NCBI GenBank assembly: GCA_015056155.1
Contig: SVGU01000014.1
Coordinates: forward strand, 1 to 46,972
Source: Clostridiales bacterium
GTDB lineage: Bacteria > Bacillota > Clostridia > Christensenellales > Aristaeellaceae
Direction of reading: 5' to 3'
Length of the DNA: 46,972 bases
Shown one piece after another: positions 1 through 7,292 of this stretch. The notes beneath the pieces are model-generated. The model was not told where the DNA came from. It saw nothing but the letters and a program-made list of their open reading frames with translations, and ran no database searches. Each line of letters starts with the position of its first letter. Position 1 is the first letter of the stretch. Position numbers and translations under genes: made by a program.

Positions 1-230
1 CGAGGGTGCTGTTTAGTTAAGGTCATTCGATGTTATAAGACGGCGTGAGATGCCCTTATTCCTTACGAATTAAATTATTGGGGAAAACACCCTTGACAAA
101 ACAACTCGAAAGACCGGATGCTCGTTTACTTATGTAACCCAATAAACGCAATGTACCGGAATGGTGCGTATAATTGCGCCCTCACAAAAGTATGGAGAAA
201 TGAGTTTTTCATCAGTCGACAAAATGGAAT
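1..230. other. A+T-rich non-coding segment at window edge
   Basis: I find no gene in this stretch. Its base composition is clearly richer in A+T than the sequence beyond about position 750. An imperfect inverted repeat lies around 154-172 (GGTGCGTA / TTGCGCCC, six of eight positions matching). It could be the outer edge of an inserted segment, but no recombinase gene or direct repeat is visible to prove that. Confidence 0.35.
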
Positions 231-605
231 TTATCGCTTACCTGTTCGTATAAACTGAATCAGTTTTTCAACATCATCAAAGTCATCGTAATCTCCAGCA
301 ATCCCCTGGCGATGGTAAACAACTCCGTTGATTTCATTCGCTTCAAGGCAGTTCAACAAGGCTTCAATACCATACCTTTTAGCAAATACAGTGAATCCAT
401 AAGGCTTGATTTTAGTAAGAAGACCTTTCTTGCAGTCTATTTCACAAAGATAGCAGTTTTCTTTATTTCTTTCAATGGAGCAGCTTCGGTTTTCACACCA
501 TTCTTTATCGGGACAATCACCTGAATTACAGCCACGACAATGTTCGTTTTCAGAGCATAAGCAACAAGCAAGTCCGCAACGGGCAATACCGAGTTCTCTT
601 TTCAT
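231..605 (-). CDS. Cys-rich DUF3795-like protein
   Basis: This is a small protein of 124 residues with many cysteines in C-x-x-C type pairs (GLACCLCSENEHCRGC near the N-terminus, then CEN..CSI and CYLCEIDC). The pattern and length resemble the DUF3795 family, presumed metal-binding proteins of unknown role. I start it at the ATG at 605, which reads MKRELGIARC and has a GGGGGA ribosome binding site 7 bases upstream. The longer frame reaching 686 has no such site. Codon use is A/T-rich (many AAA, AAT, ATT), unlike every other gene in the window, which suggests transfer. No neighbour hints at a function. Confidence 0.7.
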   Translation of the reverse strand: MKRELGIARCGLACCLCSENEHCRGCNSGDCPDKEWCENRSCSIERNKENCYLCEIDCKKGLLTKIKPYGFTVFAKRYGIEALLNCLEANEINGVVYHRQGIAGDYDDFDDVEKLIQFIRTGKR

Positions 606-774
606 ATTTATGTCCCCCAATTTCAAGTATGCTTGACTATTCGTCAAATTCAAGTTTGTTGCTGTCATTTTATCAAAACAATGCAATAGCTGTGATCCTT
701 AACTGGCTTACGGCAATGCGTGGGACAAATGATTCCTTTACGCCATTTCCCCTGGGGAGCGTCCGTTTTGTTTC
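606..774. other. intergenic region and composition boundary
   Basis: This gap lies between the DUF3795-like gene and the end of ddh. Composition changes from A/T-rich to G/C-rich at about 730-760. A short palindromic stem (TCCCC/GGGGA, about 749-759) lies just past the ddh stop and might act as a weak terminator. Nothing else is recognisable. Confidence 0.3.
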
Positions 775-1767
775 TCACAGCAGCGCCTTGCGGAGCTCTG
801 CGCCGGATTTGGGGGAGAAGTAGGCCGGGGGCACGTCGAAGATGGTCTTGCAGCCGGTCGCGCCCTCCCGCGCCATGCGGGCGACGGCGCGCGCGCAGCA
901 GACCAGCACGCTGGCGGTGAATTCCGGGTTGGAGCCCAGCTTCAGGCTGTATTCGATCATCTGGCGGGTCTCGCCGTTCTCGCCGGTCACGCCGCTGCGC
1001 ATCACGAAGCCGCCGTGGGGGATGCCGCTGTGGTCGCGGCGGAGCTCCTCCATGGTGATGAAATGCACCGTGGTGTCGTAATCGGCGAAGTAGTTGGGCA
1101 TGGTGACGATCTCCTGCTCGATGCGCTTCAGATCGGCGCCGGGGGCAGGCACGACCCAGCACTCGCGGGTGTGCTTCTGCCGGGTGGTCAGCTGGGGGTT
1201 TTCGCCCGCGCGGACGCTCTCCAGCGCCGCAGGAACGGGGATGGTGTACTGCTTGGCGTCCAGCACGCCTTCGATGCGGCGGATGGCGTCGGAATGTCCC
1301 TGGCTCACGCCGCGGCCCCAGAAGGTGTAATCCTGTCCGTCGGGCAGGACGCAGTTGCCCAGCAGGCGCTGCAGGCTGAACATGCCGGGATCCCAGCCGG
1401 CGGAGATGAGCGCGACCTTGCCGCCTTCCTTTGCGGCGGCGTCGCAGCTTTCAAAGTGCTCGGGGATGCGGGCGTGGGTGTCGAAGCTGTCCACGATGTT
1501 GAAGAGACGGGCGCATTCGGGGCTCTGCACGGGCAGGACCCTGGCGCTGCCGCCGCACAGGATCAGCACGTCGATCTCCCCGGCATGGGCGGCCAGGTCA
1601 TCCGCGTGATAAACGGGCACGCCGGGCGACAGGGTCTTGAGCGATGCGGGATCGCGGCGGGTGAAGAAGGCGGTCAGAGCCATATCGGGGTTCTGACGCA
1701 GGGCGAGCTCAACGCCGCGGCCGAGATTGCCGTAGCCGAAGATTGCGATGCGGATGGGTGCATTCAT
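775..1767 (-). CDS. ddh: meso-diaminopimelate D-dehydrogenase
   Basis: A 330-residue NADP-dependent enzyme that interconverts L-2-amino-6-oxopimelate (tetrahydrodipicolinate) and meso-diaminopimelate in one step, supplying the cell-wall and lysine precursor. The N-terminus has the dinucleotide-binding motif GYGNLGRG (residues 11-18). Further on come the family blocks SAGWDPGMFS and WGRGVSQGHSDAIRR, and the C-terminus carries the NPEFTASVL block. Length fits the family (about 320-330 residues). It starts at the ATG at 1767 behind a GAGGGGGAA site. It stands alone, divergent from pgi, so it is probably a single-gene transcript. Confidence 0.95.
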   Translation of the reverse strand: MNAPIRIAIFGYGNLGRGVELALRQNPDMALTAFFTRRDPASLKTLSPGVPVYHADDLAAHAGEIDVLILCGGSARVLPVQSPECARLFNIVDSFDTHARIPEHFESCDAAAKEGGKVALISAGWDPGMFSLQRLLGNCVLPDGQDYTFWGRGVSQGHSDAIRRIEGVLDAKQYTIPVPAALESVRAGENPQLTTRQKHTRECWVVPAPGADLKRIEQEIVTMPNYFADYDTTVHFITMEELRRDHSGIPHGGFVMRSGVTGENGETRQMIEYSLKLGSNPEFTASVLVCCARAVARMAREGATGCKTIFDVPPAYFSPKSGAELRKALL

Positions 1768-1819
1768 GTTGATTCCCCCTCAATAGATACGGTCGGGATG
1801 GCGCAGGAAGCGCTTTTAT

Positions 1820-1849
1820 AGTGTACCACGAAGGAACGGGGGGATACAA
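1820..1849 (-). promoter_or_regulatory. possible ddh promoter
   Basis: On the minus strand TTGTAT and TACACT are separated by 18 bases, about 50 bases before the ddh start. The match is only moderate. Confidence 0.35.
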
Positions 1850-1929
1850 CTGTTTTTTGCCTCCGTGCGGGAAAAAAACAATCGGATGCGGCTGGAAGGC
1901 TGGCGACAGGTATCGGTCGTAGAAAACAC

Positions 1930-1958
1930 TTGCGCAACGCGTTGCAAAGAGGTATAAT
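1930..1958 (+). promoter_or_regulatory. pgi promoter with a palindrome in its spacer
   Basis: TTGCGC (1930-1935) and a consensus TATAAT (1953-1958) are separated by 17 bases. A perfect 12-base palindrome, GCAACGCGTTGC (1934-1945), overlaps the -35 end and fills much of the spacer. Its central CG and symmetric half-sites look like a LacI/GalR-family operator. A protein bound there would block RNA polymerase. Confidence 0.65.
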
Positions 1959-2007
1959 GAATCATGGCGTTTTCCCCATTTGATGAAACAGATTGGAGAC
2001 GATACAT

Positions 2008-3345
2008 ATGGCGATGAATCTGAAGCTGACCGGTCTGAACGGTTTCGTGGCCCCTGCGGAAATGGAAAACATGTCCGCGCTGGTGAACACGGTGAACGAG
2101 GTGCTCCTGTCCGGCAAGGGCGCCGGCAATGATTTCCTGGGCTGGCTGGATCTGCCGGTCAACTATGACAAGGAAGAGTTCGCCCGCATCCAGCAGGCGG
2201 CGAAGAAGATCCAGGGCGAGAGCAAGGTGCTGGTCGTGATCGGCATCGGCGGTTCCTACCTGGGCGCCCGTGCGGCGATCGAGTTCGTCAACGGCCAGAT
2301 GTACAACGGCGTCCGTCCCGAGGGCATCCCGGAGATCTACTTCGCCGGCAACAACATCTCCTCTTCTTACCTGAACGATATCATCAAGATCATCGGCGAC
2401 CGCGACTTCTCCGTCAACATCATCTCCAAGTCCGGCACCACCACCGAGCCCGCCATCGCCTTCCGCGTCTTCAAGAAGATGCTGGAGGAGAAGTACGGCA
2501 AGGAAGGCGCGAAGGGCCGCATCTATGCCACCACCGACAAGGCCCGCGGCGCGCTGAAGAACCTCGCCGACACCGAGGGCTATGAGACCTTCGTCGTTCC
2601 GGACGACGTGGGCGGCCGCTTCTCTGTGCTGACCGCTGTGGGCCTGCTGCCCATCGCTGCCGCCGGCATCGACATCGAGGCCATGATGAAGGGCGCGCAG
2701 GAAGCCCGCGAGATCTGCAAGGACGGCACGGTCGAGACCAACCCCTCCATGCAGTACGCTGCACTGCGCAACATCCTGCTGAACAAGGGCAAGACCACCG
2801 AGATCCTCGTCAACTACGAGCCCGCGCTGACCATGATGGGCGAGTGGTTCAAGCAGCTCTTTGCCGAGTCTGAGGGCAAGGACCAGAAGGGCATCTTCCC
2901 CACCGCTGCCAACTTCTCCACTGACCTGCACTCCATCGGCCAGTTCATCCAGGATGGCGCCCGCAGCCTGTTCGAGACCGTCATCTGGGTCAAGCAGCCC
3001 CGCAGCGAAGCCTTCATCGAGGAGGCGGCTGAGGACATCGACGGCCTGAACTACCTCGCCGGCAAGTCCGTGCAGTTCGTGAACTCCAAGGCCTACCAGG
3101 GCACCCTGATGGCCCACATGGACGGCGGCACCCCCAACATCATCGTCGAGATCGACGAGGCGGATGCGTACCATTTCGGCTACCTGGTGTACTTCTTCGA
3201 GAAGGCCTGCGGCATCTCCGGCTATCTGCTGGGCGTGAATCCCTTCGACCAGCCCGGCGTCGAGGCGTACAAGAAGAACATGTTCGCCCTGCTGGGCAAG
3301 CCTGGCTTCGAGGCCCGCAAGGCTGAGCTGGAAGCTCGTCTGTAA
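2008..3345 (+). CDS. pgi: glucose-6-phosphate isomerase
   Basis: A 445-residue cytoplasmic enzyme interconverting glucose-6-phosphate and fructose-6-phosphate in glycolysis and gluconeogenesis. Diagnostic blocks are [12 protein letters not shown] (sugar-phosphate loop), [10 protein letters not shown], the long [14 protein letters not shown] block and [18 protein letters not shown]. Length matches the short Firmicutes type (about 450 residues). I start at the ATG at 2008 (MAMNLKL), with GGAGAC 8 bases upstream; an in-frame TTG at 1993 lies before that site and is unlikely. Codon use is strongly biased to C/G-ending codons, as expected of a highly expressed gene. It has its own promoter and terminator. 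Confidence 0.97.
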   Translation: MAMNLKLTGLNGFVAPAEMENMSALVNTVNEVLLSGKGAGNDFLGWLDLPVNYDKEEFARIQQAAKKIQGESKVLVVIGIGGSYLGARAAIEFVNGQMYNGVRPEGIPEIYFAGNNISSSYLNDIIKIIGDRDFSVNIISKSGTTTEPAIAFRVFKKMLEEKYGKEGAKGRIYATTDKARGALKNLADTEGYETFVVPDDVGGRFSVLTAVGLLPIAAAGIDIEAMMKGAQEAREICKDGTVETNPSMQYAALRNILLNKGKTTEILVNYEPALTMMGEWFKQLFAESEGKDQKGIFPTAANFSTDLHSIGQFIQDGARSLFETVIWVKQPRSEAFIEEAAEDIDGLNYLAGKSVQFVNSKAYQGTLMAHMDGGTPNIIVEIDEADAYHFGYLVYFFEKACGISGYLLGVNPFDQPGVEAYKKNMFALLGKPGFEARKAELEARL

Positions 3346-3364
3346 TCGACACAAGCAAATCAAC

Positions 3365-3414
3365 AGCGCTGATTCCGAGTGGCACAGCCGCCTTCCGGGG
3401 TCAGCGCTTCTTTT
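3365..3414 (+). terminator. terminator after pgi
   Basis: An 8-bp stem (AGCGCTGA 3365-3372 / TCAGCGCT 3401-3408) with a long loop, followed by TTCTTTT. The binding site of the next gene follows at once, so some read-through is possible. Confidence 0.6.
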
Positions 3415-3428
3415 GAGGAGGAAACCCA

Positions 3429-4268
3429 ATGCTGTACCTGCTCCTTGCCATCCTTTCCAGCACGGCGGTCGCTGTGCTGATGCGCTTGTCCGGCCGCTTC
3501 AGCAAGAACGGCATGACCATGCTCGCGTCCAACTATGCCATGTGCACCATCGCGGCGGGCGTTCTGGCGGGCTGGCCGCTGATCCCTGCGGGGGAGGGGC
3601 TTTCCTTCACCGTGCTTTCGGGCGTTTTCAGCGGCGTATTGTACCTGCTGGGCTTCGTGCTGCTGCGTTGGAACATGGGGCGCAGCGGCGTGGTGCTGCC
3701 GGCGACGTTCCAGAAGCTGGGCGTGATGCTCCCGACCATCGCGGCCATCACCGTCTTCCGCGAATCCCCCCGGTGGACGCAGCTGGTCGGCATCGCCATC
3801 GCCGCCGCTGCCATCGTGGTGATGCAGGAGCGCAGCGAAAAGGCGGAGCGCCGCAATCTGCTGGGGCTGATCGCGCTGATGGTCGTCTGCGGCAGCTGCG
3901 ACCTGATGGCGAAGGTCTTCGAGTACTGGGGCAATCCGGCGCAAAACGACCACTACCTGCTGTACACCTTCCTGACGGCCTTCGTGCTGTGCGTGGCGCT
4001 GTGCATCGGGCAGAAGCAGGGGATCACGCGGGGCGACGTGCTCTGCGGCCTTGCCATCGGCGTGCCGAACTACCTCTCTGCGCGCTTCCTGCTGCTGGCG
4101 CTGGCGGCGATGCCCGATCTGGCGGTGGTCGTGTATCCGACCTTCTCCGTGGGCACCATCATCGCCGTGACCCTGGTGGGTGTGCTGGCCTTCCGGGAGA
4201 AGCTGAACGGCCGCAAACTGATCGCTCTGGGGATGATCCTCGGCGCGCTGGCGCTGCTGAACGTATAA
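3429..4268 (+). CDS. DMT/EamA-family membrane transporter
   Basis: A 279-residue protein with about ten hydrophobic segments arranged as two repeats of five, typical of EamA-type drug/metabolite transporters. The segments include MLYLLLAILSSTAVAVLM, VLSGVFSGVLYLLGFVLL and the C-terminal FSVGTIIAVTLVGVLAF followed by a short basic loop and a last helix. The FREKL motif near the end is usual for this family. The substrate cannot be read from sequence. The start has a strong GAGGAGG site. The next gene begins 12 bases later, so it is probably co-transcribed with the SDR enzyme. Confidence 0.85.
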   Translation: MLYLLLAILSSTAVAVLMRLSGRFSKNGMTMLASNYAMCTIAAGVLAGWPLIPAGEGLSFTVLSGVFSGVLYLLGFVLLRWNMGRSGVVLPATFQKLGVMLPTIAAITVFRESPRWTQLVGIAIAAAAIVVMQERSEKAERRNLLGLIALMVVCGSCDLMAKVFEYWGNPAQNDHYLLYTFLTAFVLCVALCIGQKQGITRGDVLCGLAIGVPNYLSARFLLLALAAMPDLAVVVYPTFSVGTIIAVTLVGVLAFREKLNGRKLIALGMILGALALLNV

Positions 4269-4280
4269 GGAGGGATCGCG

Positions 4281-5183
4281 ATGAAGCTGCTGATCCTTGG
4301 CGGAAGCGGTGCGCTGAGCCGCCGCGTGGCGGAGCTGGCGCTCCTGCAGGGGCATGAGACGTGGACGCTGACCCGTGGTGTGCATCCGCTGCCGGAGGGC
4401 GTGCATGCCCTGACGGCAGACCGCAATGATGACGCTGCCGTGCAGGCCGCGCTGGCGGGGGCGGATACCTGCTGGGACGCCTGCATCGACTGCACGGGCC
4501 GAACGCCCGAAAGCGCCCGGCAGGACGTGCAGATCGTCAGCCGGCATACGTCCAGGTTTATCATCGTTTCGACCGATTCGGTCTATGACCCGCACCACAA
4601 GACGGTCCCGCAGGACGAGAGCAACGAGCACTACCTGACCGACGGCGGCTACGGCGCGACGAAGCGCCTCATGGAGGAGGTCTTCATCAACGAGGGCGGG
4701 ACGCTCCGGTGGACGATCTTCCGCCCGGGGCACATCTTCGGCGCGGGCTTCCAGCTCGGCTGCTATCCGGAGCACACCCGGCAGCCGGACCTGCTGGCGC
4801 ATATCCGCGCGGGCAAGCCTGTGCGGCTGGTGGGTGGCGGAGCGTTCCTTATCCACCCGGTCCATGTGGACGACCTGGCGCTGGCGATGCTGGACGCCAT
4901 CGGGAAGGAGGCCGCCTTCGGGCAGGTGTTCTGCATCGGCAGCCCCGACGTGGTGACGAACGCGGAGTACTATGCCGTCATCGGCCGGATCATCGGCCAT
5001 GAGGTGCAGGTGGAAACGATTGGCCTGGACGGGTATCTGGAGGCGCATCCACAGTACAGCGGGCACCTTTGTCACCGCTGTTATGACCTGACGAAGCTGC
5101 GCCGTGCGGGCATTCGGATGCCCGCGACGCCGCTGGAGACGGGCCTGCGGGAGCAGATCGCGTGGCTGGAGGGGCAGGCATGA
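4281..5183 (+). CDS. NAD(P)-dependent epimerase/dehydratase (extended SDR)
   Basis: A 300-residue Rossmann-fold protein. The N-terminal LLILGGSGALSRRVA is a variant of the GxxGxxG cofactor loop. STDSVYD supplies the catalytic Ser region and YGATKRLME gives the YxxxK pair. RPGHIFGAGF and HPVHVDDLALAML are typical of extended SDR enzymes acting on sugar nucleotides or similar substrates. The exact reaction is unknown. It lies 12 bases after the transporter gene. Its TGA stop overlaps the ATG of the next ORF (ATGA), so those two are translationally coupled. Confidence 0.85.
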   Translation: MKLLILGGSGALSRRVAELALLQGHETWTLTRGVHPLPEGVHALTADRNDDAAVQAALAGADTCWDACIDCTGRTPESARQDVQIVSRHTSRFIIVSTDSVYDPHHKTVPQDESNEHYLTDGGYGATKRLMEEVFINEGGTLRWTIFRPGHIFGAGFQLGCYPEHTRQPDLLAHIRAGKPVRLVGGGAFLIHPVHVDDLALAMLDAIGKEAAFGQVFCIGSPDVVTNAEYYAVIGRIIGHEVQVETIGLDGYLEAHPQYSGHLCHRCYDLTKLRRAGIRMPATPLETGLREQIAWLEGQA

Positions 5184-5758
5184 CCCCGGAGCGCGCGATG
5201 CTGCACAGGTTGCTGCTGGAGGTCGGGGAACGGTCGTTGCTGGACGCGGAGGTGAATGCCTCGCTGGAGGCGGACGATCCGCTGGATGACCTGATCCTCG
5301 CGCTCGCCGTCTGCACGGACGACGGCGAAACGCTGCATGCCCTCACGGAGTACCTCCTTGACCACCCGGCGGACGAAGCGGCGGTGGAGTCGATGCTGCG
5401 GCAGGAGATCAGCACCCGCTATGCCGATGGGCGGATCGGGCAGGAGGAATGCCTGCGGCTGATGCGCGTTGTCGGCACCAGGACGGAGCTGGCGTTGGAT
5501 GCCTCCGTGATGGAGGACTATCTGGAAATGGTGCAGGAGGGGCATCTGCATGCCGAGGCCGCACAGATGTACTTTGACGCGATGCTCCGGGGCGGCCCGC
5601 TGCCGGACATCTGGGCGCTGCACCGCCGGATCCGCCGGGAAAAGCGGAGCGGCCGCAAAGGCGTGGAGAATCCGGGAAACGGCATCATGCCCCTTGACAT
5701 TCCCTGTGAATCCGCTACAATAGGGAAGCAATCAAATTCACAGAGGAGAAGCAGAGCC
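5180..5758 (+). CDS. unknown ORF without a stop codon, in frame with MATE gene
   Basis: It starts at an ATG overlapping the SDR stop (ATGA). It encodes about 155 residues of an acidic, probably helical, soluble protein (MTPERAMLHRLLLEVGERSL...) and then about 38 residues with no clear fold. No stop codon occurs before the MATE start, so translation would continue into a fusion of about 686 residues ending at 7240. The G/C bias at third positions supports real coding up to about 5650. The last ~60 bases contain the MATE promoter and binding site and look non-coding in style. Either the native stop was lost (frameshift or point change) or a fusion is made. I recognise no domain. Confidence 0.55.
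5694..5721 (+). promoter_or_regulatory. MATE gene promoter embedded in upstream ORF
   Basis: A consensus TTGACA (5694-5699) and TACAAT (5716-5721) are separated by 16 bases, 38 bases before the MATE ATG. They lie inside the open frame of the preceding ORF. Confidence 0.8.
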
Positions 5759-7240
5759 ATGCTCACTGATCTGAAAAAGAAATTTATCGGGGACAAGGCG
5801 TTCTACCGCACCGTGATGGTGATCCTGCTGCCGCTGGTGGTGCAGCAGGGCATCACGTCCTTCGTCAATATGCTGGACACGCTGATGGTCGGCTCCCTTG
5901 GCGAGGAGACGCTCTGTGCGGTCGGCGTGGTGAACCAGATCCTGATGGTGTTCAACCTGACCATTTTCGGCGGCCTGTCCGGCGTGTCGATCTTCGGCTC
6001 GCAGTTCGCGGGCAAGAAGGACGTGGACGGCATGCGCCAGTCCTTCCGGACGAAGCTGTATTTCGGTACGGCGGTGTGCGTGCTGGGCATCACGCTGCTG
6101 GTGCTTCTGGGCGACCGGTTCATTGCCATGTTCATGGAGGGCGAATTGTCCGGGCAGGGCAACAGCGCTCTGTCGGCAGAGGAGCTGGCGCAGCGCGTGG
6201 CATGGGCCTCCGAGCAGGCGCATGACTATCTGTGGATCATGCTCTGGGGCCTGCCCGCCTTCGTGCTGGCGCAGGCCTATGCCGGCTCGATGCGCGAGAT
6301 GGGCAAGACCGTGGCGACGATGGTCGCCAGCGTCATCGCGATCCTGACGAACCTGGTGCTGAACTTCCTGCTGATCTTCGAAACGCGCGAGATGGCGCTG
6401 TTCGGCGGCACGTTCACGGTCTGGGGCGCAGGCATGGGCGTGCGCGGCGCAGCGCTGGCGACGGTGATCGCCCGCGTGGTGGAGATGATCGTGGTGCTCA
6501 CCTATGCGCACATGCACCAGAACCGCTACATTTTCCTGCGCGGCGCGTTCCGCAACGGCTATGTGCCCCTGTCGCTGCTCAAGCGCATCGCCATCACCGG
6601 CACGCCCCTGCTGCTCAACGAGGTGCTGTGGTCGCTGGGCATGACCTTTATCAACCAGTGCTATTCCCGCCGCGGCATGACCGCGCTGACGGCGCTGAAC
6701 ATCACCAGCACGGCGTGGAACCTGTTCTGCATCATCATGTTCGCGATGGGCAACGCGGTGTCGATCATGGTCGGACAGTATCTGGGCCGGCGCGACAAGA
6801 AGGGCGCCCGCGACGTGGATACGAAGCTGCTGTTCATCACCGTGGTCAGCCATATCCTGCTGGGCGGTTTGCTGATGCTTCTGTCCGGCGCGATCCCGCA
6901 GATGTTCAACGCCACGCAGGAATCCCGCGAGCTGGCGCAGAAGACGCTGATGATCGCCGGTGCATCCCTGCCGATCCATGCGTTCCTGCATGCGACGTAC
7001 TTCACCATCCGCTCCGGCGGCAAGACGGTCGTGACCTTCCTGTTCGACAGCGTGTATACCTGGTGCGTCCCGGCGGTGCTGGCCTATGTGCTCAGCCATT
7101 ACACGCAGGCCAATGTGGTGACGATGTACTTCTGCATCCAGTTCATCGACGTGGTCAAGCTGGTGATTGGCCTGTTCATGCTCCGCTCGGACTTCTGGGC
7201 GAACAATGTCGTGGATGCCACGGACACGACGGAAGCGTAA
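5759..7240 (+). CDS. MATE-family multidrug/metabolite exporter
   Basis: A 493-residue polytopic membrane protein with about twelve hydrophobic segments in two halves, of the MATE (MatE) type. Family features include LPLVVQQGITSFVNMLDTLM in the first helix region, LCAVGVVNQILMVFN, and GNAVSIMVGQYLGRRDKKGA in the second half. Such exporters use a Na+ or H+ gradient to expel drugs or metabolites; the substrate here is unknown. I start at the ATG at 5759 (MLTDLKKKF), preceded by AGAGGAGA and by its own consensus promoter. The same frame is open upstream to 5162, so a longer fusion cannot be excluded. Confidence 0.92.
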   Translation: MLTDLKKKFIGDKAFYRTVMVILLPLVVQQGITSFVNMLDTLMVGSLGEETLCAVGVVNQILMVFNLTIFGGLSGVSIFGSQFAGKKDVDGMRQSFRTKLYFGTAVCVLGITLLVLLGDRFIAMFMEGELSGQGNSALSAEELAQRVAWASEQAHDYLWIMLWGLPAFVLAQAYAGSMREMGKTVATMVASVIAILTNLVLNFLLIFETREMALFGGTFTVWGAGMGVRGAALATVIARVVEMIVVLTYAHMHQNRYIFLRGAFRNGYVPLSLLKRIAITGTPLLLNEVLWSLGMTFINQCYSRRGMTALTALNITSTAWNLFCIIMFAMGNAVSIMVGQYLGRRDKKGARDVDTKLLFITVVSHILLGGLLMLLSGAIPQMFNATQESRELAQKTLMIAGASLPIHAFLHATYFTIRSGGKTVVTFLFDSVYTWCVPAVLAYVLSHYTQANVVTMYFCIQFIDVVKLVIGLFMLRSDFWANNVVDATDTTEA

Positions 7241-7253
7241 GCTGCATACGATA

Positions 7254-7284
7254 CGCCCCCGGACGGAATGCCTGTCCGGGGGCG
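7254..7284. terminator. terminator between convergent genes
   Basis: An 11-bp perfect stem (CGCCCCCGGAC 7254-7264 / 7274-7284) with a 9-base loop, placed between the MATE stop and the end of the convergent anti-sigma-like gene. There is no long T-run on either side. Confidence 0.65.
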
Positions 7285-7292
7285 CTGCTGTG

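Noticed and set aside
1-230. Possible tRNA or attachment site in the A+T-rich edge
   Set aside because: I could not fold a cloverleaf or find a direct repeat pair; only a weak inverted repeat is present.
1816-3429. Open minus-strand frame of 537 codons opposite pgi
   Set aside because: It is a shadow of the strongly biased pgi coding sequence, whose motifs are unmistakable.
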